From Homarus americanus (taxonomy: Eukaryota > Arthropoda > Malacostraca > Decapoda > Nephropidae): DNA of 64,000 nucleotides. Below are positions 24,385 through 36,000 of the stretch, piece by piece. Position 1 is the first letter of the stretch, and each line of letters begins with the position of its first letter. The notes beneath the pieces were generated by a model. It worked only from the letters and a program-made list of their open reading frames with translations. It was not told the DNA's origin and made no database searches. The DNA lies in NCBI RefSeq assembly GCF_018991925.1, contig NW_024756914.1:11156314-11220313 (forward strand), in the 5' to 3' direction. Made by a program: the position numbers and the translations under genes.

Positions 24385-25476
24385 AAAACTTCAAAGTTCC
24401 AGCACATGGAATAGGTGGATCAGTATTAAAATGGATTAGGTCATGGTTAACTGGTAGGAAACAAAGAGTCAGCATAAATGGATTAAAGTCAGACTGGGGT
24501 GCGGTCAAAAGCGGAGTTCCCCAGGGATCTGTATTAGGCCCTCTGCTGTTTGTTATATTCATTAATGATCTTGATTTAGGCATAACTAGTAGGATTAGTA
24601 AATTTGCAGATGATACCAAAATGGGGAGAGTGATAAATTCAGACAGTGACTTTGAACACCTTCAAAGAGATCTAGATACCCATGAGTGGTCAGTAGACTG
24701 GCAAATGAATTTTAATACTGATAAATGCAAGGTACTACAGATAGGAAGACGAATACAAACGTTAAGTATAAACTAGTAACACGGAAATAGAAAACTCAGT
24801 TTGTGAAAAAGATCTAGGTGTATTTGTTAGTTAGCAACTACTTGAAACCTAGAAAACAATGTATTAGCGTTCGCAACAAGGCAAACAGGATTCTTGGGTT
24901 CATATCTAGGTCTGTGAGTAACAGAACTGCTGACGTTATCTTGAAACTTTACCTCGCATTAGTGAGGCCACACATGGATTATGCGGTTCAGTTCTGGTGT
25001 CCTTATTATAGAATGGACATAGATTCTTTGGAGAGAGTACAAAGAAGAATGACAAAAATGATCCATAATATTAGAAACCTCCCATATGAAGAAAGACTGA
25101 AAAGCTTAGGCTTACATTCATTAGAGAGGCGTAGAGTTAGGGGAGATATGATAGAGGTGTACAAGTGGGTAAGTGGGATTAACAAGGGTAAAATGGAAGA
25201 TGTTCTGAAGCTCAGTAATAACGAAATAACTAGAACAAATGGCTTTAAATTAGATAAATTCCGATTCAGAAAGGATATAGGCAAGCACTGGTTTGGAAAT
25301 AGAGTTGTGGATATGTGGAATAGGCTACCGAGTGCTATAGTAGGATCGGGGACGCTAGGGAGCTTCAAGACGAAGTTGGATAGGCACATGGAAGTGCTGG
25401 GATGGGTGTGAAAGGGATCTGCCCTGTATGGGCCAGTCGGCCTCCTGCAGTATCCCACTTTCTTATGTTCTTATAT
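24385..25476 (+). pseudogene. CR1/L2-like LINE 3' end (reverse transcriptase palm to C-terminus)
   Basis: The copy is 5'-truncated within the RT. HGIGGSVLKWIRSWLTGRKQ is followed by SGVPQGSVLGPLLFVIFIND (RT motif B region) and SKFADDTK (catalytic FADD). WQMNFNTDKCKVL and, after a frame break near 24775, NKANRILGF, LVRPHMDYAVQFW, LERVQRRMTKMI and a C-terminal HWFGNRVVDMWNRLPSAIV lead to the stop at 25409-25411. The 3' end carries GGGCCAGTCGGCCTCCTGCA and a TTCTTATG tail. Because both halves retain long open frames, the copy looks relatively young. It is the same family as 31672-32695. Confidence 0.85.
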
Positions 25477-27330
25477 CGACAACACAACAGTATTCTGCTC
25501 ATCTTATATATCTAATTGATAGGCTGATGTTAACTAGAAGTACTGAAGAGTGAATCCTTGTCAATATTTAATGGATTACATAAAGAAAGAGCTCGTACAA
25601 ACTAATGAAGTCAACATTGACAGAAGTAGGTGTACGACTAACCTCAGGAGCCTAAGGAAAACGGAAGAAAGTCAAAGACAGGTTTTGTTCTATTTAGTGT
25701 TGTTGGAGCGATTAATTGCTGCACAGTAATTACGTCCCATTGTAGATGGTAAAACAAAGTGAGCAAGACAATAAAAAACGTAATTCACTTAAATGTGAAC
25801 GTCCTTCCTTGCCTGCCAACTATCTTGTATTACCTAATTCGGGATGAACGGTATGAACCCAATGGAGTGAGCCATATTTCTACATTATATAATCCTTGAT
25901 ACAGGGATCAATTATACCTGGAGCGTGTGGTCATAGTATGGCTAACATGGGGGGATTATGGTGGAGGCGTGTGTGTGCTCGGCCAGCTTGGGGCTGACAT
26001 AAGAAACCGCAGTGACTGCCGCTGCGGTGTGAGTGGAGAAATGCCCCAAGGTTACGTTCATCGACGACCCCCTTCAGTGATTATCTCCCATTCCTTCCTT
26101 TTGGCGTTTATCGTAACATGTGCCATTTCATGCATATAAGGAAGATATAGTATTGTTACTTTTTAAGTAGAAATTATTATTTGGTTTTAGAGAAAGAAGC
26201 TTGCATTCATAGTATTTTTTTTTCTGCGTAGTGATCAGGGTTGGTAATAGTGTTTCTTGGGTAGGATATTCGTTTCTATCTACGGTATGTTTACAGATTT
26301 GCAATCATGTAATATCTCGACAGCGTGCATAGACCGTACTAAGTAATGGGGCGAAGGACAGATGACTTAGACAATCTTACAGCCTATTGATATATTTCCT
26401 TGTGTACACGATAACCTAACCGAATAACATATAACTTAGGGTAACGATGTTATGTCAGATTTAGTTAAAAATGTTAAGTACTCTCCCTTGCTGCGCCCTA
26501 AGATCAAGTCAACAGAGGCAATTTATTTTATACATAGGCTGTTGTATAACTTATCCAGCTCTTTAGTAAAAACTACAGAGCCACGAATAATAAAATAATA
26601 TCAGTATAATAATAATAATTATAACTTTACATCAGAAATACGTGATAAACAAAGGAACATGATAATAAGACTCAGAAATCACTTGGTATTCCTCGTTACA
26701 ATTTACTATTATTTTGACCCACATCTACAGCCATGGTTTGCAAATTTTCAAAGAACTGACAATTTGTTCGTAACTTGGTAGGATTTGTTCTATAATACTA
26801 ATTTAGAAATAGGCCGTGGAAATATCCCTCCAATGGTAGATACCACACGCGCTATTTACAACGGACTGAATGTACCGTGTTGTTAAATTTGTAAATGTAT
26901 GTGTTCTCCTCTCACTGTTCATTAAGCAGATGAATAAGGAAATAACAAAGTACAAAACACACAAACACATTAACTCAATCTTTATTTCAATGTACAGAGA
27001 TGAATACAGTACAACGCACATAAACAAGAATAAAACATAAATCCCACTTAATTTGTATCTCCAAGAGTAAGATTATAAGGGACATAAACCTTTTAAAAGC
27101 AATATATGTATATGTACTGTCTGTGCATGGATGGTACTCAACATAATCCTGGACACAATTATGACATAATTCTAGAATACAAGGATGATGAAACCGTTCA
27201 ACACAATTTTGGTCAGTCTGTCTGTTCTGTTGGCAATTTATCTTCCGTGGTTGTCTGTCTGTACAGCCTCAACATTATATGGTGACAAGCTAGGGATCCC
27301 ATTCACGCAGTATAGTAGCAGTAGCGGCAA
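25477..27330. other. unassigned, mostly AT-rich sequence
   Basis: No gene, repeat array or transposon end was supported. Short open frames at 25927-26139 and 26803-27027 show no domain. Confidence 0.4.
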
Positions 27331-27339
27331 AAATAGATC

Positions 27340-28262
27340 ATATTGAAATGTACACGGTTGTTTCCATTGGCACGGTTGCGTTATGCGTTTGCGGTACCTG
27401 TCAATCGCTCCCTGTAGTAATTGAAAACGCAACCGCATGCAAACGGACAAGGGAATCCCAAACTGTGACATCACTATCCATGTGTTTGCTCTCACCCACC
27501 AAAATGCCTCGAGGAAAAAACTCTTTTTTATCGATGAGACTGAGAAGTTGATTTCACTCAGAATATATCCCAACCTGTTTTTGTAATGCATTTATATAAT
27601 ACATTTAGAAACCAAGCAAGTGTTATTTACTAATTTAACTCGTTAGGCATCAATTTATATCATTTTACGAGATCCACACGTTTTTGACACGACTGTTCTA
27701 AAATGAAGGTTCATGGTCTCAATAAAAGGTTCACTGGAATACTAATTTTTGTGTCACTAAATATTTATCTACGGTCCCTTTTATATTCTATTTATAAGCA
27801 TGACTTGCCTTATGTATATTGTAAGTCGCTGCCTTGGGCAAATGACTTCTCTGTACCTGCAGTGTTTCACCAAATCTTCCTCAACCAGGGTAAGAACATG
27901 TGTGAACTGTTGTCTGCTCAGACGAAAATAGTCTGAATTTTTCTTCCTCCAAGCTTAGGTGTTTTACCAGAGTACTGTAGGCTCCACATTTGGTCCGATT
28001 CAGCATCAGTCTATGAACCCACCATCTATGTTTCCTTGTCCGTTTTTCCTTTGATGTACTCATGATCTTATACAAACCCAGGATGTTTAATAGCAAATTA
28101 CCCTGTTCATGTAAGGCTCGTAGCTTGGATGCGTTAGGCACCATCTTTCCTGTCTTGTTCCCGCTAACAGCTGCATGCAAATGGAAACGGGTGTCCATTT
28201 TTCAGGGCAATTTAAGGCAAACGCATAATGCAAACGCATGACCCTAACGCATATTGAATCCT
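27340..28262. mobile_element. PIF/Harbinger-like element relic with convergent MADF and transposase fragments
   Basis: The left side carries GTTGCGTTATGCGTTTGCGG (27372-27391). The right side's reverse complement carries GTTTGCATTATGCGTTTGCC, so the element has partial terminal inverted repeats. On the minus strand, 28198-27881 encodes MSTSKEKRTRKHRWWVHRL then RTKCGAYSTLVKHLSLEEEK, resembling the N-terminus of HARBI1-like transposases. On the plus strand, MPRGKNS (27504) and, after a one-base frame change in a T-run, FIDETEKLISLRIYPNLF resemble the start of a MADF/Myb-like accessory protein. Convergent transposase and MADF frames are typical of this superfamily. The DDE domain is absent, so the copy is defective. 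Confidence 0.6.
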
Positions 28263-29830
28263 AGCTTTAACATGATAAAAAGTAAAACTACCGATTTCTG
28301 TGTGAATTCAGCGAACAAGCTATCAGAATAGTTTAACACCCTATGAAATGAGTATTGTTTGTACAAAAACCTTGAAAATGTCCGTTAAATCCATGGGTGA
28401 AGAATAAGCGGGACACGTGTCCTCTTGGTGACTGTTGAGAGTAGTACTGAAGGTATCGTGAAGCTGGACACGCACTACAATACAGTAAAGGAGTACCTTG
28501 GTGAGCGGCACTCATTCACGGTGTTTGGGGGGTTAAAATAATCACAAAGTTGAATAGCCTCCGAATTTACTGTATTCTACATCTTGTTTAAGGCTATGCT
28601 AAAAATAAGTAGAAGCAATTGTGTAGTTGCTTGCAGCAACAAACTGTTACGTTGTAGTGGACCTTACAACATAACATGGCCGGGTTACAACAATTGTTGC
28701 AGTTCAGACGGTTATGAAAGAGCTAAGTTTGGCGTTGATGCTTCTTGTCGGTACGTACTTGCATTGCTTCTTGTTACCGCTGATACTTTTCGATTCGTAG
28801 TTTTGATTATAGCCTTTGATGCTTGCCGGACAATACAAACTTTTCATTAGTGATTACTCTTGATGATTACTAGCTGCCGTTGAGTCTTCCCGTTGGCTAT
28901 TACCACACACCAAATACATATCACCAGTGCTTGCCGTCCATACATGACGTTGATGATTACCGAATTCTTGTTTTTGTTTGCTTCCATAGGAGGACTATGG
29001 GGTTACAGCCAGTGCTATAGGGTGCACATAACTGCACTATTAGAGTGAAGTCTCGAATATACATTCGTTAGTCCACCGTTAGAATTAAGACCCAACCACT
29101 GACTGATTCGGAGCCTCATAAACTTGTTCACAATAAGTGACCTAAACTCTGAATTTTTTTGGATAATAAACATAGAAATGTGTAGATGCCATCATGCTGA
29201 TAGTACTGGAGATAAAAATGCATTTTAATTAATATTGTTTTTATTAATGCAGGAGATTATTTATTTGATAAAACTACAGTTGTCGGGATTCACAAAGACT
29301 CGTACGCTGAAATACTTTCTTAATTAGGGATAAGAAACTCATTCAGTAACGATAGTATCAGACTACAGTACTTCAGTTAATATAATGGCCGCCTTTAGCT
29401 GTTAACCGGTTAATCCTGGAATAGAATCATATAAAAACAATAAAGCCATATGATCAGTATAGTACAGAATGAACACGGTAAAATGTCCCTCAGAAAGCAG
29501 ACTGCCGTTACATACAGTCAGTGAGGTGACCACAAAACAACCTTCAACGTACTCTGCCTCCACTGAGGTTTACTCACCGAGTCAGCCACATATGTTCAAC
29601 CAAAATATACGTGATGTCATCGCTCATGGCCTCCCCCCACCCCCCTCCACCCAGTATTTCCACATCCACCGCATTGAGGTTAGCCAGTCACATTTGTGTA
29701 TGTATTTACCAGTGCTATAATCTTTGCAGTACTGTACTTCTCTGACGCTGATGTTTATGATGCTAAATATCTAGTGATACTAATTAATAACGGTCTGTAA
29801 ATCGACTTACGTGTTTTATGCAATCGGTAA
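28263..29830. other. unassigned sequence
   Basis: No supported gene. The 88-codon frame at 28584-28850 is cysteine-containing but matches no family I know. No repeat arrays are present. Confidence 0.4.
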
Positions 29831-29837
29831 TTTTACG

Positions 29838-29841
29838 CACA

Positions 29842-29878
<37 letters not shown>

Positions 29879-29938
29879 CCAAGCCCACCCTTGAGATAAG
29901 AGCTGATAACCTCGTCATAAATAAATAAATAAATAAAA
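29838..29938 (+). repeat. (CT)n run followed by a short SINE/LINE-like segment with (AAAT)n tail
   Basis: About 38 bp of CT dinucleotides (29838-29875) are followed by ATAGCCAAGCCCACCCTTGA and onward, ending in AAATAAATAAATAAATAAA (29920-29938). A tetranucleotide A-rich tail suggests a retroposed fragment. The family was not identified. Confidence 0.55.
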
Positions 29939-30236
29939 CACCAATGGTTTTTCCAACTTCTTGCTTCCGACGTTGATACTGGTCGGTTATTCTCCCGCGT
30001 TGTGATGGACAGTTGACGTGTTGGCGCATGTTTAAGGCTGTTGACATCGACGGATTCAGGATTTGGGGAAAAGTTTGATGTTGTGTTAAGAGAATTATAC
30101 CGAGACTAAATTTTACCAAAGACAATTTCATAAAGGATAAAATCATACCGGATAAAATGTCTAAAATACCACACAGATTCGATTTTTACTTCTCATGTCT
30201 GGTTGAGAAAAGAAATACAAGTCAAGGCGAATTCAA

Positions 30237-30740
30237 TTCAATTTCAATTGTTTATTCCTTGATAGAGGAAGCGGGATCCTAGTGCTGTCACTAGGTACCC
30301 CTGTACAATGACACCAGAAGCATCTGGCAAGTGTGACAAGTATATACAGTATAAATATTATAAAGGGGCTTACTAAAGCCTAAGGAAGGAAGGATATTCC
30401 TTTAACACATAATCAATGTTATTTACATAATATCTGGCCAGTATGGGGAGGATCATCGTGTCTCCGTCAGGGGGTCGTGGAGTGGTGGTCCAGCAGGCGT
30501 CACGGAAGCGTTGTGTGTGGGGACATCTTAGAGGTAGTGGATAAGGGTGCTGCTGTCGGGTCTTCTGCATAATGCACAAGAGCGTTGCTCAGGGGATGCG
30601 GGGATACCAATCTCCCAATGATGATACGGGCAGCAGTCACGTCCCTTTTCCGCGACCCTTTCCCATAGCCTTCGTGACAGTGGTTGGATACGTGGCGGAG
30701 ATACGAGTCGGCTGTTGTGTTGTCGAATATACCCCCTCAA
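30237..30740 (-). pseudogene. 3' end of a non-LTR retrotransposon (I/Jockey-type C-terminus)
   Basis: On the minus strand LCRRPDSSTLIHYLLRCPHT can be read across a frame change. It matches the zinc-knuckle-like C-x2-C...H-Y-L...CP motif at the C-terminus of many arthropod LINE ORF2 proteins. It is followed by RYYVNNIDYVLKEYPSFLRL and a stop near 30373. The 3' UTR ends near 30237 in AATTGAATTGAATT-type words. The copy is strongly 5'-truncated, and its broken 5' side sits directly at the C-rich minisatellite starting near 30725. Confidence 0.65.
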
Positions 30741-31105
30741 CCCCTCACCCCCTCACCCCGTCACCCCTAACCCCCCCCCCCCGTCACCCCTCACCCCCCA
30801 CCCCTCACCCCTTCAACCCCCCCCCCTCAACCCCCCTCACCCCTCACCTTCACCCCCTCACCCCTTAACCCCTCACCCCTCACCCCTTCACCCTTCAACC
30901 CCCTCACCCCTCAACCCCCTCACCCCTCAACCCCTCACCCCCTCACCCCCTCACCCCTTCAACCCCCCTCCAACCCCCCTCACCCCCTCCTTCGTCACTT
31001 CTCACCCCCTCACCCCTCACCCCTTCAACCCCCTCACCCCTCACCCCTTCAACTCCCCTCACCCCTCACCCCTCACCCCCTCCCCCCATTTCACCCCTGT
31101 CACCC
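30725..31105. repeat. C-rich minisatellite (CCCCTCA-type)
   Basis: Irregular tandem CACCCC/TCACCCCCTCA/CAACCCC words span about 380 bp with almost no G on the plus strand. The other strand has repeated GGGG/GGGGG tracts that could form G-quadruplexes. Proline/histidine-rich open frames across it are artefacts. Confidence 0.95.
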
Positions 31106-31431
31106 CCTTGAGATCGTAATGTTAAGAATCTTCACTCAATTTGGATAAACTTTTGGCTATGATGTAAGATCCTTTGAGAGTTTTGACCAGCCTGACTTCA
31201 AACCGAGGCAGACAAGCGCCAACGTCGGAAAGACGCTGCCACCGCCCCTCCAACAGTAGAGGGAGCCCCCCACATGTGCAACTAATGTGAACGACGCTGC
31301 GGGTCCTGTATCGGCCTCTTTAGTCACCTCAAAACTCACTAACGTAGGTGACATCCCTAATAACTCGTATCATTGTATCATAGCTGGATGATCGTCATAC
31401 TCGATTCCTAGAGACAGCAAAGTAGTAGTAG

Positions 31432-31668
31432 TAGTGTGTGAGGAATGGTGTGGTGTGAGGGATGGTGTGGTGTGAGGGATGGTGTGGTGTGAGGAGTGGT
31501 GTGGTGTGAGGAGTGGTGTGGTGTATGGGATGGTGTGGTGTGAGGAGTGGTGTGGTGTGAGGAGTGGTGTGGTGTGAGGGATGGTGTGGTGTGAGGAGTG
31601 GTGTGGTGTGAGGGATGGTGTGGTGTGAGGGATGGTGTGGTGTGAGGAGTGGTGTGCTGTGAAGGGTA
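31432..31668. repeat. 17-bp minisatellite (GTGTGGTGTGAGGGATG)
   Basis: About 14 tandem 17-bp units alternate between AGGGATG and AGGAGTG endings. Because 17 is not divisible by three, a stop-free three-unit frame cycles through HTTPSLTPHHSSHH on the minus strand. This is an artefact. Confidence 0.95.
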
Positions 31669-31671
31669 GGT

Positions 31672-32695
31672 GTGTACATAGGAACATATGGAATGGATGA
31701 AACTGCAGCGGGCCTATTGGTCTATACTGGGCAGTCCCATTTACATCCAACCCCTATTGCTCATATATCCGTCCAGCCTATGTTTGAAGCTATCCAACGT
31801 ATTCGAGTTTATGATGTTTGGTAACTTGTTCCACTCATCCAATACTCTATTTCCAAACCAGTGTTTACCTACCTCGCGCCTAAATCTAAATTTGTCTAAT
31901 TTGAAACCATTGCTACGAGTTCGTTCCTGGTTGGATAGTTTGAGTACCTTTGTTATATCACCTTTGTTTAGCCCTGACTTCCATTTATACACCTCTATCA
32001 TATCGCCCCTCACTCTACGTCTCTCGAGGAGTGCAAATTAAGATGGTTTAACCTGTCTCTGTACTCAAGGTTCCTAATGCCCGAAATTAGTCTTGTCATC
32101 CTCCTCTGAATTCTTTCTTGGGATTCTATATCCATTCTGTAGTACGGTGACCAGAACTGAACTGCGTAATCCAAGTGAGGTCTCACAAGTCAAGATATAG
32201 TCTAAGGATAACCTCGCTAGTCTTGTAACTAACACTCCTTTGTATGAGCCCAAGTATTTTATTAGCTTTGTTTCGAGCAAATACACATTGTTTACTTGGC
32301 TTAAGATTCCTACTTATCATTACTCCTAAATTTCTCACAGTCGGATTTCTCTATAACATCGTTTTTCATCTGATTTCTGGTTTCTCTGTTTACATCTCCT
32401 AGACTAAGTACTTTACATTTGTCCACATTAAATTTCATCTGCCATTTTTTAGACCATGCGAAAAAAATGCTTAGATCTTCCTGTAGTTTTGCGGAGTCCT
32501 CGTCAGATTTAATTACACGTCCTATTTTAGTGTCATCAGCAAATTTACTTATGCTGCTGTCTACGCCGATATCTATGTCGTTTATGTATATAATAAATAG
32601 TAATGGTCCAAGTGCTGAGCCTTGGGGTACTCCACTAGTGACGTTACCCCAGTCAGATTTAGTCCCGTTAATGCTTACTCGCTGTTTCCAGCCCT
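31672..32695 (-). pseudogene. CR1/L2-like LINE 3' end, minus strand
   Basis: On the minus strand WKQRVSINGTKSDWGNVTSG, VPQGSALGPLLFIIYIND and SKFADDTKIGRV give RT motif B and the catalytic FADD. WQMKFNVDKCKVL follows. After frame breaks near 32310 and 32074 come RMDIESQERIQRRMTRLISG and then GDMIEVYKWKSGLNKGDITK and HWFGNRVLDEWNKLPNII, with a stop near 31741. The 3' tail holds CCAATAGGCCCGCTGCAG and an ATGTTCCTATG end. It is the same family as 24385-25476 but inverted and more decayed. The 5' truncation is near 32695. Confidence 0.83.
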
Positions 32696-34690
32696 GTAAC
32701 AGAGGAAATGTGATGTGAGGCAAGGGGTGGCTCAGCTCCCACTCTTACTGTGACAGGAACAATGTTGTGCCGCTCTAGTGGAAGTTTACCATGTTGATGT
32801 CTACTGATTCACGCATTACCCACCATCACCACTCGCTGTTTATTTCTTTTCAATAAATTTAACTAATGATCGATAGCTTATACATTCATCTGTTCTCATT
32901 CTCTGATTAATATTATACATATTCATCTGTTTTAACAACCATTTGTTTTCGTTATCTTGTAATATCTCTGCGATTAGATTTTTTTTAAACCTACTTCTTT
33001 ATAAGGTATTTGTGGAGTTATGTAACCATGTAAGGCGTCGTGTCGTGGCTCACAAAGGTTTTGTTCCTAAAGGCTAGAGAGAGGACTTTCCACCAGGAGA
33101 TTGTGAGCAACAAGTAAAATGGTGCCGCGAGAAAAACTGACTTGGACACTTCATTATACTGCAGAGAAAAGAGCCGCTCACTGCCTCCCCGGGTCTTTGT
33201 GTAGTCTGGCTTGATTTTAATTGGTAGCCTCAACCAGCCGTGAACACTGCACCCTCCTACACACGGACCCAGATTCTTAGGGGCTCTCTGTGTTCACTTT
33301 TCCTCTCTGGGGATGTTTTAAGGCACAATGTTAAAAATAAAGATCTTGGCGCTGGTTCTTAATTCAACCTGGCACGATACTTTTAACTACAAGGTGTTTT
33401 AAAAGTCGATTGCCCCCAACATTTAATTACAGTACTTTTGATTTAATCCTTGACTACAGAAATCTATGGAATCCTACAAAAGTATAGCTGTACCACTATC
33501 CTTGACAGACGACAATTTTATATTGATTTCACTTAGTTTTTTCGCCCAGTCCTTGTTGAATATTTTATGAGGTAGCCCTTAATTCTGGGGGCGTCTCTGT
33601 TGTCAATTTGCTTCTCGCTTAACCTATGTTTAACCTAATCTAGCTATGCCTCACCTTGGCGGCTTAGCCTGACCTAAACGATTTCACAACTCACACCAAC
33701 GGTAAAATTTTCTTTCGGTATTATCCCCTGTATTATCGTTTCGGTTATCCGGCGAATTTTAAGATTTTAAGTTCAGGTTAGGTTAAGTTAGGTTGGTTTG
33801 AGTTATGTTTGGTTATGTTAGGTTGAAATTATGTTTTTCCGATGGGTTTTGATGGGTTTTGAACAACTTCCAAATAGGTGGATGACTGAAACGATAATTT
33901 CACCTTTCTTTCAACGATGCACAGCAAAATTTTCGTACTATCACTTATTATCATCAATTATTATATCTACCACCTGCTTTATTGTAGAATTATATTGAAG
34001 GACATACAAGCAGATGCGCACATGTGACCAACCCAGTAAGTGGGCTACTGAGGGAAGCAGGACAAGGTTGTGAGAATTGGGCAGTTGGCACCATATGTCG
34101 TGTACTGTATTGCTTAGTTTGGCTCACTCGTCAAACACATATGTACAACTTTTCCCCGTTGAGAAGTGCATGTAACGGTGTCGTCTTGTTGGCCTACATT
34201 ATTACCCCGGTATCGTATAGTAATGGACAAGGCTGCCACAGAATAAATCTATGGATTTGAAAATAATGTAATAAAAATTATTTCAAAACTTTGGAAAATC
34301 GAAACCCGAGTCGAGTTTTGCTGGAAAAAATAGATTTATGGTTTAACCCGGAATTAAATAATACTAATCTGTATTTTTTTCAAGATTTGTCCCGAGTACA
34401 GTACCACAAACAATTGATGTACTATAGGCGTATATAGTGTAGCATATAGAAAACATAATACTGCACACTATTTTATTTCAAAATCTTGGTTTATTTCACG
34501 GGAAACACCTGTACGTACAATCCCCTCAAAAAGTATCGTTAGATTTTCTGTCGCTACATTTTGAAACGTAAGACGAAATGCTTTGATATTATTATCCCCA
34601 GTGCATCATCAAGAGTTGGTACACCTGCTCACCACATCAGCAACAGCTAGAGGTGGGGGAGGGAGTCGTCCTTGTATGACATACTAGATT
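32696..34690. other. unassigned AT-rich sequence with TTAGG-like words
   Basis: No gene was supported. The interval 33774-33825 is enriched in GGTTA words (AGGTTAGGTTAAGTTAGGTT). The remaining short frames have no domain. Confidence 0.4.
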
Positions 34691-34697
34691 TTTTATA

Positions 34698-34790
34698 TTT
34701 TTTTTTACAGGATTAACCCACCATGGCACAGGTCAATGACCCATATCAGGGCCTGGGGGCGAAAATATTATAATAGTAATAATAAAAAAA
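34698..34790 (-). mobile_element. Jockey-like LINE 3' tail fragment
   Basis: On the minus strand it reads an interrupted TTATTATTA run, ATTTTCGCCCCCAGGCCCTG, GACCTGTGCCATGG and TTAATCCTGTAAAAAA. This matches the tail at 9692-9778 and the 3' end of the LINE at 19600-19681. It is one of four copies of this module in the window. Confidence 0.7.
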
Positions 34791-34972
34791 AATCGAGTAA
34801 TAAAGGCACATGCAAACAAGCCGTTGGCTGATGGATGCAATAACACTGAAACATACATTAGATGGAGGTGTTTGAGGACATAACTGAGACCAAGGTTTAT
34901 ATAAGAGTCTATAAAGACCTTGGCTGAGACAGACCCTAAAGGGACATGGGGTCGGTGTACTCACGGAGGTTT

Positions 34973-35425
34973 TCACAATAGGTCAGCGCCTGTTGTTCAC
35001 AATAGGTCAGCGCCTGTTGTTCACGCTGGTAGGTCAGCGCCTGTTGTTCACAATAGGTCAGCGCCTGTTGTTCACGATAGGTCAGCGCCTGTTGTTCACA
35101 GTAGGTCAGCGCGCCTGTTGTCACAATAGGTCAGGTGCCTGTTGTCTTCATACAGTCAGCGCCTGTTGTTCAAGCAGCAGGTCAAGCGCCTGTTGTCTGC
35201 CACAATAGGTCAGCGCCTGTTGTTCACAATAGGTCAGCGCCTGTTGTTCACAATAGGTCAGCGCCTGTTGTTCACAATAGGTCAGCGCCTGTTGTTCACA
35301 ATAGGTCAGCGCCTGTTGTTCACAATAGGTCAGCGCCTGTTGTTCACAATAGGTCAGCGCCTGTTGTTCACAATAGGTCAGCGCCTGTTGTTCACAATAG
35401 GTCAGCGCCTGTTGTTCACAATATG
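34973..35425. repeat. 24-bp minisatellite containing AGGTCA
   Basis: About 19 units with the core AATAGGTCAGCGCCTGTTG. The first half (34973-35190) is degenerate with indels, while about nine units from 35203 on are nearly identical. The length divisible by three keeps all frames open (HNRSAPVV on the plus strand), which is an artefact. Confidence 0.95.
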
Positions 35426-35704
35426 TCTGATTTATAAAGATAAATTAAGGAAATAGTACTTGATACTAGAGTTAACAGCTCCAGAAATATACAATATATC
35501 GCTCTACATGAATCTGCCATGTTGGCCATATTTAAATTGTATTGTTAACACCCAAATAAGGTTTCAAATCAAGACATTTGTGGTTGTAAGTTTCAGTTGT
35601 TTGACGGAGCCTAACCCATCGTGATACCATGGGTTCGCTCACCCCAGTTCGCCGTGCTACCTCAGCGTTACGTATAATGGTTGCCCCTCGTGTAACGAGG
35701 ATGG

Positions 35705-36000
35705 CCGGCCCGAGGGCCACCTAGGCGTGAATTTGTTTAAGGTGTAGAAGCTGTCACCAACACAACAACCACACCCTAAGTTAACGAGCTGCTTGACCCA
35801 GTGTCAAGGAATAGTCCGAGAAGATCGGACAACTCGCCAACTCCAGATCCCCATTTACTGCTGGGTAGATAGAGGCAAATGGCGTAAAGAAACTCGCCCA
35901 TAGTTTTTCACCCTGCCCGGGGATCGAACCCGGGTCTGCTCGGTTGCAAAACAAGGATGCTGAGAGCCAATGATAGCACCTCCCTCATCTTGGTATGTCT
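35705..36000 (-). mobile_element. tRNA-derived SINE
   Basis: On the minus strand a Pol III B box GGTTCGATCC (complement of 35921-35930) sits in a T-arm-like palindrome CCCGGGTTCGATCCCCGGG. Upstream is an anticodon-arm-like CTTGTTTTGCAACCGAG. The body reads AACTATGGGCGAGTTTC, TTTACGCCATTTGCCTC and CCCAGCAGTAAATGGG. The layout of B box, TTTCTTTACxCC and AGCAGTAAAT is what I associate with decapod tRNA SINEs. The A box is weak and the 3' boundary is uncertain. It is not a functional tRNA gene because the acceptor stem does not pair. Confidence 0.65.

Noticed and set aside
28584..28850. Cysteine-containing 88-codon frame
   Set aside because: No signal peptide pattern, splice support or recognised family.
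35905..35990. Functional tRNA gene on the minus strand
   Set aside because: The B box and T-arm are good, but the acceptor and D arms do not pair and a SINE body follows directly.
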